A DNA stretch of 64,000 nt from Procambarus clarkii. Taxonomy: Eukaryota; Arthropoda; Malacostraca; Decapoda; Cambaridae. The stretch spans positions 42,045,194-42,109,193 of the forward strand of contig NC_091160.1 in NCBI RefSeq assembly GCF_040958095.1, in the 5' to 3' direction. Made by a program: the position numbers and the translations under genes. This document shows positions 26,001-33,395 of the stretch, piece after piece; position 1 is the stretch's first letter; the number at the start of each line of letters is the position of its first letter. The notes under the pieces are model-generated. The model ran no database searches, was not told where the DNA came from, and saw nothing but the letters and a program-made list of their open reading frames with translations.

Positions 26001-28578
26001 GCCACAACCACCAGGGGGAAGCCAACAACCCCCCACAGGTGCCACAACCACCAGCGGGAAGCCAACAACCCCCCACAGGTGCCACAACCACCAGCAGGAA
26101 GCCAACAACACCCCACAGGTGCCACAACCACCAGCAGGAAGCCAACAACACCCCACAGGTGCCACAACCACCAGGGGGAAGCCAACAACCCCCCACAGGT
26201 GCCACAACCACCAGCAGGAAGCCAACAACACCCCACAGGTGCCACAACCACCAGCAGGAAGCCAACAACCCCCCACAGGAGCCACAACCACCAGTAGGAA
26301 GCCAACAACCCCCCACAGGTGCCACAACCACCAGCAGGAAGCCAACAACACCCCACAGGTGCCACAACCACCAGGGGGAAGCCAACAACCCCCCACAGGT
26401 GCCACAACCACCAGCAGGAAGCCAACAACACCCCACAGGTGCCACAACCACCAGCAGGAAGCCAACAACCCCCCACAGGAGCCACAACCACCAGTAGGAA
26501 GCCAACAACCCCCCACAGGTGCCACAACCACCAGCAGGAAGCCAACAACCCCCCACAGGAGCCACAACCACCAGTAGGAAGCCAACAACCCCCCACAGGT
26601 GCCACAACCACCAGCAGGAAGCCAACAATACCCCACAGGTGCCACAACCACCAGCAGGAAGCCAACAACACCCCACAGGTGCCACAACCACCAGGGGGAA
26701 GCCAACAACACCCCACAGGTGCCACAACCACCAGGGGGAAGCCAACAATCCCCCACAGGTGCCACAACCACCAGCAGGAAGCCAACAACCCCCCACAGGA
26801 GCCACAACCACCAGTAGGAAGCCAACAACCCCCCCCCACAGGTGCCACAACCACCAGTAGGAAGCCAACAACACCGCACAGGTGCCACAACCACCAGCAG
26901 GAAGCCAACAACACCCCACAGGTGCCACAACCACCAGGGGGAAGCCAACAACACCCCACAGGTACCACAACCACCAGTAGGAAGCCAACAACACCCCACA
27001 GGTGCCACAACCACCAGTAGGAAGCCAACAACACCCCACAGGTGCCACAACCACCAGTAGGAAGCCAACAACACCCCACAGGTGCCACAACCACCAGTAG
27101 GAAGCCAACAACCCTCCACAGGTGCCACAACCACCAGTAGGAAGCCAACAACCCTCCACAGGTGCCACAACCACCATGGGGAAGCCAACAACACCCCACA
27201 GGTGCCACAACCACCAGCAGGAAGCCAACAACACCCCACAGGTGCCACAACCACCAGTAGGAAGCCAACAACCCTCCACAGGTGCCACAACCACCAGTAG
27301 GAAGCCAACAACCCTCCACAGGTGCCACAACCACCATGGGGAAGCCAACAACACCCCACAGGTGCCACAACCACCAGCAGGAAGCCAACAACACCCCACA
27401 GGTGCCACAACCACCAGGGGGAAGCCAACAACACCCCACAGGTGCCACAACCACCAGTAGGAAGCCAACAACACCCCACAGGTGCCACAACCACCAGTAG
27501 GAAGCCAACAACCCTCCACAGGTGCCACAACCACCAGTAGGAAGCCAACAACCCTCCACAGGTGCCACAACCACCATGGGGAAGCCAACAACACCCCACA
27601 GGTGCCACAACCACCAGCAGGAAGCCAACAACACCCCACAGGTGCCACAACCACCAGGGGGAAGCCAACAACACCCCACAGGTGCCACAACCACCAGGGG
27701 GAAGCCAACAACACCCCACAGGTGCCACAACCACCAGGGGGAAGCCAACAACACCCCACAGGTGCCACAACCACCAGCAGGAAGCCAACAACACCCCACA
27801 GGTGCCACAACCACCAGCAGGAAGCCAACAACACCCCACAGGTGCCACAACCACCAGGGGGAAGCCAACAACACCCCACAGGTGCCACAACCACCAGGGG
27901 GAAGCCAACAACACCCCACAGGTGCCACAACCACCAGCAGGAAGCCAACAACACCCCACAGGTGCCACAACCACCAGCAGGAAGCCAACAACCCCCCACA
28001 GGTGCCACAACCACCAGCAGGAAGCCAACAACCCCCCACAGGTGCCACAACCACCAGCAGGAAGCCAACAACCACCCCACAGGTGCCACAACCACCAGGG
28101 GGAAGCCAACAACACCCCACAGGTGCCACAACCACCAGGGGGAAGCCAACAACCACCCCACAGGTGCCACAACCACCAGGGGGAAGCCAACAACACCCCA
28201 CAGGTGCCACAACCACCAGCAGGAAGCCAACAACCACCCCACAGGTGCCACAACCACCAGCAGGAAGCCAACAACCCCCCACAGGAGCCACAACCACCAG
28301 CAGGAAGCCAACAACCCCCCACAGGTGCCACAACCACCAGCAGGAAGCCAACAACCACCCCACAGGTGCCACAACCACCAGGGGGAAGCCAACAACAAAG
28401 GCCGCCCCCAGAGTAGCGGCCGCCCCACACAAGCCCCCCAGAGGGCACCCTCGGGGGGGGGGGCCACGACCCCTGGGAGGGGGCGACGACCCCCAGGGGG
28501 GTGCCAGGATTTACCTGTAATGGAGCAGAACTGGTCTATAAGGGAGGTGGCGGCCCTGGAGGCCTTAGTGGGAGCCAT
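4914..28578 (-). CDS. UBXN7: UBXN7-like UBA-UAS-UIM-UBX protein, p97/VCP adaptor (8 coding exons)
   Basis: Eight minus-strand exons: 28578-28515, 23985-23831, 18825-18678, 17612-17437, 14924-14778, 13843-13630, 8469-7991 and 5072-4914. All junctions are GT-AG with compatible phases once three +1 breaks are allowed. The product is about 512 residues; human UBXN7 is 489. Domain order: UBA (about residues 10-50, split by intron 1), UAS thioredoxin-like domain (about 150-285), an acidic UIM-type helix ([13 protein letters not shown], about 310-325), an Asp/Ser/Glu-rich linker, and a C-terminal UBX domain (about 430-512) with the p97-binding FPR loop (TNFPRR). Known family role: links ubiquitylated substrates and cullin-RING ligases to the p97 segregase. 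Frame breaks lie near 13672-13690, 8378-8400 and 8186-8200. The rest of the gene looks intact, so I favour sequence errors over a pseudogene, without proof. Confidence 0.92.
5590..6020 (+). mobile_element. LINE ORF2 3' fragment in UBXN7 intron 7
   Basis: Reads [38 protein letters not shown] and, with frame breaks, the C-terminal end. Its tail (TGATATGATAGAGCCCA onward) recurs at 60690-60795. Confidence 0.7.
6280..7025 (-). mobile_element. LINE 3' part with RNase H domain, UBXN7 intron 7
   Basis: Minus ORF 7000-6413 (195 codons) reads [20 protein letters not shown], the typical RNase H end of LINE ORF2 (WVPSH-G-NE-AD), followed by a zinc-binding CPNC...H/C-like segment near PYCPNCIVP. The 3' end shows two tandem copies of the tail motif (6282 and 6333). 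5'-truncated. Confidence 0.75.
7991..8469 (-). CDS. UBXN7: UBXN7 coding exon 7: UIM, acidic linker and start of UBX, with two +1 frame breaks
   Basis: Acceptor GTTTCAG|GAATTG, donor ATG|GTTAGC. Frame 1 gives [20 protein letters not shown], the UIM region. After a shift near 8378-8400 the next frame gives a seven-Asp run and a Ser/Asp-rich linker. After a second shift near 8186-8200 the third frame gives [21 protein letters not shown] and [14 protein letters not shown], the first strands of UBX. The length of 479 nt is two more than a multiple of three, so both shifts are +1. A GTAAGT donor-like site lies at 8383-8378, but using it with the next ATTACAG acceptor creates a stop. Confidence 0.85.
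8820..9330 (-). mobile_element. LINE RT fragment, UBXN7 intron 6
   Basis: Minus-strand frames read [27 protein letters not shown] and, further on, KFADDAKL, the catalytic FADD box of LINE reverse transcriptases. Many stops; short remnant. Confidence 0.6.
9660..13110 (-). mobile_element. LINE 5' part: ORF1 with zinc knuckle and ORF2 endonuclease, UBXN7 intron 6
   Basis: Minus ORF 10490-9963 (175 codons) reads [17 protein letters not shown] and [15 protein letters not shown], an APE-type endonuclease (the family motif is L.GDFN.H; here GNFN). 9969-9691 continues with [12 protein letters not shown]. Upstream, a CCHC-like knuckle [11 protein letters not shown] at about 11800-11770 marks ORF1. 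A SINE (11404-11657) interrupts ORF1. The RT part is missing. Confidence 0.7.
11404..11657 (+). mobile_element. tRNA-derived SINE, family A
   Basis: B-box-like GGTTCGATCCC, then a body shared with copies at 15648, 21661 and 36228 (CCTGTTACCTAGCAGTA, GAGGACCGGGCC, ATCATCTCAAGATAACCTC). Confidence 0.75.
13630..13843 (-). CDS. UBXN7: UBXN7 coding exon 6: end of UAS, with a +1 frame break
   Basis: Acceptor TTGCAG|GTTTAT. It encodes [18 protein letters not shown] and [17 protein letters not shown], the end of the UAS domain. After TEFL the frame runs into a stop, while the next frame continues with [16 protein letters not shown], matching the family's post-UAS segment, up to donor TTG|GTTAGT at 13629. 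The length of 214 nt is one more than a whole number of codons, so one extra base lies near 13672-13690. Confidence 0.88.
13990..14265. mobile_element. Possible MITE with TTAA-type ends
   Basis: Left TTAACCGCTGTGCTGCACC and right GGTGTGCTGTGCAGGGGTTGA are imperfect inverted repeats about 230 bp apart. A related end (TTAACCCCTGTGTTGC) lies at about 15436. Superfamily not certain. Confidence 0.35.
14778..14924 (-). CDS. UBXN7: UBXN7 coding exon 5: UAS core
   Basis: Acceptor TTTATAG|GCTCGA, donor CAG|GTATAT, 49 codons, phase 0 at both ends. It encodes [16 protein letters not shown] and then [20 protein letters not shown], the thioredoxin-like core of the UAS domain. Confidence 0.95.
15648..15905 (-). 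mobile_element. tRNA-derived SINE, family A
   Basis: Reverse copy of the 11404 and 21661 elements; starts ATCTTGAGGTTATCTTGAGA and ends at the tRNA-like head with GGGATCGAACCCGG (reverse B box). Confidence 0.75.
15990..16480. repeat. Degenerate tandem repeat, about 175 bp, three copies
   Basis: CAACTAAGCTGGTATGG occurs at about 16070 and 16245, and CCACTAAGTTGGTATAG at about 16430, with similar flanks (TTCACCATA before the motif). Diverged. Confidence 0.5.
17437..17612 (-). CDS. UBXN7: UBXN7 coding exon 4: start of UAS domain
   Basis: Acceptor CTGTAG|AGCGTC, donor GCT|GTTAGT. It encodes [14 protein letters not shown], a Ser/Thr-rich linker, and [18 protein letters not shown]. The LFRPPIDL motif is strongly conserved at the UAS entry in UBXN7. 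It ends in phase 0. Confidence 0.93.
17782..17880 (+). repeat. Tandem repeat, 34 bp, three copies
   Basis: Unit contains CCTTTACCTCCCAAGGACTC followed by AGTTTTAC. In UBXN7 intron 3, less than 200 bp from exon 4. Confidence 0.85.
18678..18825 (-). CDS. UBXN7: UBXN7 coding exon 3: linker before UAS domain
   Basis: Acceptor TTTCAAG|GGCGAG and donor A|GTAAGT. It encodes [18 protein letters not shown] and, further on, [14 protein letters not shown]. Both are hallmark stretches of the UBXN7 family between UBA and UAS. It is 148 nt long and ends in phase 1, matching exon 4. Confidence 0.92.
18826..19914. other. UBXN7 intron 2 part without recognisable elements
   Basis: AT-rich intron sequence. 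No domain, repeat unit or RNA gene recognised between exon 3 and the SINE remnant at 19.9 kb. Confidence 0.5.
19915..20030 (-). mobile_element. tRNA-derived SINE remnant, family D
   Basis: Reverse B-box-like GGGAATCGAACCC followed by a tRNA-like head. Similar remnants at about 34490, 49800 and 56440. Confidence 0.5.
20600..21345 (+). mobile_element. Insert in LINE, possibly a solo LTR
   Basis: This stretch interrupts a LINE reading frame. It has a promoter-like CCTATATAAGCAGCTCACCA at 20883, downstream AT-rich sequence and a short AAGC tandem (about 21330-21352). I could not define clean TG...CA ends or a target duplication, so LTR is only a suggestion. Confidence 0.3.
21661..21904 (+). mobile_element. 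tRNA-derived SINE, family A, best-preserved copy
   Basis: The tRNA-like head retains B box GGTTCGATCC with a pairing arm (CCTGGG...CCCAGG). Body as in the 11404 copy; tail ATCATCTCAAGACAACCTCA. Inserted in LINE sequence. Confidence 0.8.
23831..23985 (-). CDS. UBXN7: UBXN7 coding exon 2: rest of UBA domain
   Basis: Acceptor TTTCAG|GTGCAG at 23986. The exon encodes [18 protein letters not shown] plus [10 protein letters not shown], the UBA core of UBXN7, then an Ala/Ser-rich linker. Two donors are possible, GTGTGT (exon end 23831) and GTGAGC (exon end 23827). Only 23831 keeps phase with exon 3, so I chose it. Confidence 0.88.
24020..25263. other. UBXN7 intron 1 part, AT-rich, simple repeats
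   Basis: Holds a poly-A run (24641-24662) and a TTAACTTTAACTT-type low-complexity stretch (24955-25040). Nothing coding recognised. Confidence 0.5.
25264..25485 (+). mobile_element. tRNA-derived SINE, family B
   Basis: CCTGTGGCACAGTGGTAAGA head and GGGTTCGTATCC B-box-like segment; body GGGGAGGATT.ACTGGGCGC is shared with the copy at 37165. Confidence 0.65.
25574..28398. repeat. 40-bp minisatellite, about 70 copies, in UBXN7 intron 1
   Basis: Unit: CACAGGTGCCACAACCACCA plus GCAGGAAGCCAACAACACCC, with variants AGC/AGT/AGG/ATG at the middle and ACACC/CCCCC/CCTCC at the end. It ends about 115 bp from the UBXN7 exon 1 donor. Because 40 is not a multiple of 3 and the unit lacks stops, several frames on both strands stay open for up to about 1,000 codons. 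These ORFs are by-products of the repeat. Confidence 0.97.
28515..28578 (-). CDS. UBXN7: UBXN7 coding exon 1: start codon and first helix of UBA
   Basis: ATG at 28578 starts [17 protein letters not shown], followed by CSITG. The LIDQF..ITG pattern matches the N-terminus of UBXN7 UBA domains. The donor is G|GTAAAT at 28514, phase 1. An upstream in-frame Met at 28620 exists, but the family usually starts close to the UBA, so I chose 28578. Surroundings are GC-rich. The reading frame stays open through the donor into the minisatellite of intron 1. Confidence 0.88.
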
Positions 28579-28639
28579 CACTACTGCTCCACCCGCCACC
28601 CGCCAGCCCTCCACACACACTAAATCAATCCTCCTTCAC

Positions 28640-29127
28640 TAGCCCCATATATCCTCTCCTATATCATCTATATCCTCCTCGTTATCTACTCGTATATGAT
28701 AGAATATATGCTATGGGTACTCGCTGGGGAGTGGTATATTAAGTGTAGGTAAAGGTATTTCTTGATATTACTCTTGTAGGTGTTGGGTCTTGCCATTTGT
28801 TTAAGGGTTTATATTTTGTGTAATGATATATTAGTGTGTGTGGCTTGTGTTATAGTGTCATTAAGAGCGGCATATGTCATAGTCATTAATGATTTTTTTT
28901 ATATTTCGCTGGAAGACATTGGAAGAAAGATAAGGCAAATAATAAGAATTGTCTTGGATGGCAACTACTCTTCCTGTTGTAGTATACAATACAATACATC
29001 TCAAGATGTATATACTGTATATCGCGCCAGTATGCCACTATTAACATTAATATACATTTTATATTAATAAACTTTTATTTATTATGTCCTTCAAAACTAT
29101 TGGTATGAGATATTAGGTTACATAGGG
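28640..29127. other. Sequence upstream of UBXN7, no gene seen
   Basis: AT-rich, likely includes the UBXN7 promoter side. No TATA box or known site can be assigned with confidence. Confidence 0.4.
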
Positions 29128-29262
29128 GTCCTGTAGCGCAGTAGACTACGTCACAGGCTTGCAACTGTGGATCCCGGATTCGATTCCCGGGCAGAGGATG
29201 TCATAATTTATGCCCACGCTCATGCCCTTCCCGTGCATTAAACCAAATGAACCAAAACTGTA
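29128..29262 (+). mobile_element. tRNA-derived SINE, related to family B
   Basis: GGGGTCCTGTAGCGCAGTAG head and GATTCGATTCCCGGGC B-box region. Short 3' body. Confidence 0.55.
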
Positions 29263-29469
29263 AATGTACTGTTAAACTACATTATAACATTTGAAACTAT
29301 AGCTGATCAAAGCTAACTTAATTATAACTGCCATTGAGAATAGGCGCTGCCCAATAAGCTCGCCCCTCGGGGCAAAATTTAAAAAAACAAAAACAAAAAA
29401 AACATTATTAGATTTAGTTCCCATCTGAGCCCATATTCTGTGTGTCTGTGACGTTTCCACGCCCCTCAC

Positions 29470-30068
29470 AGCATGGGTATAGGTACCCACAGGATGGGTA
29501 TGAGTACACTATCATTCACAGGATGGGTATAGGTACCCACAGGATGGGTATGGGTACACTATCATTCACGGGATGGGTATAGGTACCCACAGGATGGGTA
29601 TGAGTACACTATTATTCACAGGATGGGTATAGGTACCCACAGGATGGGTATGGGTACACTATCATTCACAGCATGGGTATAGGTACCCACAGGATGGGTA
29701 TGGGTACACTATCATTCACAGGATGGGTATAGGTACCCACAGGATGGGTATGAGTACACTATCATTCACAGGATGGTTATAGGTACCCACAGGATGGGTA
29801 TGGGTACACTATCATTCACAGGATGGGTATAGGTACCCACAGGATGGGTATGAGTACACTATCATTCACAGCATGGGTATAGGTACCCACAGGATATGTA
29901 TGGGTACACTATCATTCACAAGATGGGTATAGGTACCCACAGCATGGGTATGAGTACACTATCATTCACAGGATGGGTATAGGTACCCACAGGATGGGTA
30001 TGGGTACACTATCATTCACAGGATGGGTATAGGTACCCACAGGATGGGTATGAGTACACTATCATTCA
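29470..30068. repeat. 50-bp minisatellite, about 12 copies
   Basis: Unit alternates GGATGGGTATAGGTACCCAC and AGGATGGGTATGGGTACACT plus ATCATTCACA. It passes directly into the 30-bp array. Confidence 0.95.
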
Positions 30069-30782
30069 CAGCATGGGTATGGGTACACTATCACTCACAG
30101 GATGGGTATATTATCACTCACAGCATGGGTATGGGTACACTATCACTCACAGAATGGGTATGGGTACACTATCACTCACAGGATGGGTATATTATCATTC
30201 ACAGGATGGGTATGGGTACACTATCACTCACAGAATGGGTATGGGTACACTATCACTCACAGGATGGGTATATTATCACTCACAGGATGGGTATGGGTAT
30301 ACTATCACTCACAGGATGGGTATATTATCACTCACAGGATGGGTATGGGTACACAATCATTCATAGGATGGGTATGGGTACACTATCACTCACAGGATGG
30401 GTATGGGTACATTATCACTCACAGGATGGGTATGGGTACACAATCATTCATAGGATGGGTATGGGTACACTATCACTCACAGGATGGGTATGGGTACATT
30501 ATCACTCACAGGATGGGTATGGGTACACTATCACTCACAGGATGGGTACGGGTACACTATCACTCACAGGATGGGTATGGGTACACTATCACTCACAGGA
30601 TGGGTATGGGTACACTATCACTCACAGGATGGGTATAGGTACATCATCACTCACAGGATGGGTATGGGTACACTATCACTCACAGGATGCGTATGGGTAC
30701 ACTATCACTCACAGGATGGGTATGGGTACACTATCACTCACAGGATGGGTATGGGTACACTATCACTCACAGGATGGGTATG
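30069..30782. repeat. 30-bp minisatellite (with 24-bp variants), about 24 copies
   Basis: Unit GGATGGGTATGGGTACACTA plus TCACTCACAG; 24-bp variants lack GGGTAC. Ten-residue periodic plus-strand ORFs result from the 30-bp period and are not judged real. Confidence 0.95.
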
Positions 30783-31215
30783 GCACTGAACTACAGGCCA
30801 GTTTCCCTAACTTGTATACCATGAAAGGTGATGGAGAAGATCGTGAGGAAAAGGCTCGTAGAGCATCTGAAGGGAAACAGCTTTGTAACGCACCACCAAC
30901 ATGGGTTCAGGGATGGTAAAACGTGCGTTACAGGCTTAATAGAATTCTATGACCAAGCAACACAAATTAAGCAAGAAAGAGAAGGGTGGGCAGACTGCAT
31001 TTTCTTGGACTGTCAGAAAGCCTTTGACACAGTACCCCATAAAAGCCTGTTACAAAAGTTGGAGCAACAGGCGGGAGTGAAAGGAGAGCTGCTCCAGTGG
31101 ATAAGGGAGTGTCTAGGAAACAGCGAGTAACTGTGAGGAGGGACATCAGGGTGGTGAGATGTCACCAGCGGAGTCTCACAGGGCTCAGTACGTGGACCCA
31201 TCCTGTTTCTAATGT
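30783..31215 (+). mobile_element. LINE RT fragment inserted at the edge of the minisatellite
   Basis: Reads ALNYRPVSLT, KVMEKIVRKRLVEHLKGN, HQHGFRDGKTCVTGLIEFYD and FLDCQKAFDTVPHKSLLQKL, the fingers and palm entry of a LINE RT. The copy ends before the FADD box. Confidence 0.85.
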
Positions 31216-31591
31216 AACGTACGTTTATGTTACGTTGTTGGGTTGATTAGATACACAGTGTTTAGTGAGTTTCATATTTATTTAGTAGTCCTGGATACAG
31301 CAGTGTCGTAGACGTTGAGACGAAGCCTGGAGCAGAGCAGAGAGCTGAGTGTGGCCGGAGTCGCGGAGCTCTATGTGGGAGAGCGTGGCGGAGCTCTATG
31401 TGGGAGAGCGTGGCGGCTCAATTGGGAATTGCGAGTGTCTGAACTCGGGGAGCGAGAGCGTTGTAGCTGGATGCGGTCGTAGTCTGCTGTCTGCTCTGTG
31501 TCGAAGCTGTAGCGTCTTAGGTCGATTAGAACTGCCCACGCCGAGTACTACATTCTTGACTGGAGATTGTACTGTCCGCTATTGATTAATT
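31216..31591. other. Unassigned insert sequence with a 25-bp direct duplication
   Basis: GGAGCTCTATGTGGGAGAGC plus GTGGC occurs twice in tandem at about 31367 and 31392. GC-richer than its surroundings. No protein domain recognised. Confidence 0.4.
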
Positions 31592-31909
31592 GATGAAGAT
31601 TAAGCCACCCAAAAGGTGGCACGGGCATGAATAGCCCGTAAGTGGTGGCCCTTTTGAGCCATTACCAGTATCAAGAGCTGATACTGGAGATCTGTGGAGG
31701 TGCGACTGCACCCTGCGTGACGGGAGATGTCTCCCGAGTGAATGTGTTAAGATGAAGATTAAGCCACCCAAAAGGTGGCACGGGCATGAATAGCCCGTAA
31801 GTGGTGGCCCTTTTGAGCCATCACCAGTATCAATAGATGATACTGGAGATCTGTGGAGGTGCGACTGCACCCTGCGTGACGGGAGATGTCTCCCGTGTGT
31901 CCGCTATTC
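31592..31909 (+). repeat. 159-bp tandem module, two copies, made of consecutive stem-loops
   Basis: Copies start at 31592 and 31751. Each holds five perfect inverted pairs: GCCACC/GGTGGC, ACGGGC/GCCCGT, CCAGTATCA/TGATACTGG, GGTGC/GCACC and CGGGAG/CTCCCG, with loops of 4-7 nt. The pair is flanked by direct repeats of TGTCCGCTATT (31573 and 31898). A reverse copy of the module start lies at 60043-60095. Confidence 0.85.
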
Positions 31910-32062
31910 ATCAAATCGCTCGTTTATATGGTGACTACACCTCAGCTCCCTCCAACAAGATGAGAAGAGTATTACCTGTAATTGGGGAAAGGATTGTAGC
32001 TTGGGACCAAAGAGCCAGAGCTCAACCCCCGCAAGCACGACTAGGCGAGCACAACTAGATGA

Positions 32063-32092
32063 AGATGAGTATGGGTACACTATCACTCACAG
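32063..32092. repeat. Stray copy of the 30-bp minisatellite unit
   Basis: GAGTATGGGTACACTATCAC plus TCACAGG lies alone between two arrays of the same unit. Confidence 0.8.
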
Positions 32093-32377
32093 GCCGAGAC
32101 AGGGTAACACACAGATATGACATTAACATGATATACAGTATATCAATGAAAATATCCACTGGGACAATGAAGTGGGTGCCAACCTAAGACTCTGGCATTG
32201 GCAAGGTGCATACTCTACCACTAGACCACCGCTGACTAGTGAAAATCATACAACTGGATTTGTACTGAAATCACAGGAAGTTTGGGGAACTCCATGCTAA
32301 GGCCAGTCCAAGTTTTTACGTCTGACCCACAAACACTCCTGTGGAAGGGCAGACTGGTCCTACACTACGCCCCAACT

Positions 32378-32705
32378 TCAGAAGTGGGTACGCTATCACT
32401 CACAGAATGGGTATGCTGTCACTCACAGGATGGATATGGGTACACTATTACTCATAGGATGGGTAAGGGTACACTATCACTCCTAGGATGGGTATGGGTA
32501 CACTATCACTCACAGGATGGGTATGGGTACACTATCACTCCTAGGATGGGTATGGGTACACTATCACTCACAGGATGGGTATGGGTACACTATCACTCCT
32601 AGGATGGGTACGGGTACACTATCACTCCTAGGATGGGTACGGGTATACTATCACTCCTAGGATGGGTATGGGTACACTATCACTGACAGGATGGGTATGG
32701 GAGCA
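32378..32705. repeat. 30-bp minisatellite, second block, about 11 copies
   Basis: Same unit as at 30.07-30.78 kb, with TCACTCCTAG variants that are not seen in the first block. Confidence 0.92.
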
Positions 32706-33066
32706 ATATATGCACTCCTATGATAGGTATGGGATCCACCACCGTTTAACATGGGGTATACGGGAGTACTACCACTCAGATAAGTATGGTGTAATGATAA
32801 AATAAATAAAGATCTCAAACGTTTACAAGAGCATGATGAAGGGACAAATTTCCTGAGCGGTGGATGGAGGCAGTAACACCAGACACAACACTTGTAGAAC
32901 AACTCTGCTCTCTCACCACACAACACAATGTTGATCCTTAATCAACAACAACAACACAGTCGAGTAGTTTTTTATTAATCCTGACGGCCACTGTATCCTA
33001 TATAGTGACCTTGGGGGGGGGGGGGGAGGAGGAGCAGGAAGCTTGTCCCTTGTGTATAAGTGCCGC

Positions 33067-33395
<329 letters not shown>

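Noticed and set aside
25574-28398. CRISPR-like array
   Set aside because: Units are contiguous near-identical repeats with no unique spacers, in a eukaryotic intron.
25548-28642. Very long ORFs (up to 1,018 codons) on both strands and in several frames
   Set aside because: They arise because a stop-free 40-bp unit is repeated about 70 times. The same array is open in several frames on both strands, so none is specific.
30023-30919. 298-codon ORF of HSQDGYGYTIT-type repeats
   Set aside because: By-product of the 30-bp minisatellite; it ends in a shifted frame of the LINE fragment.
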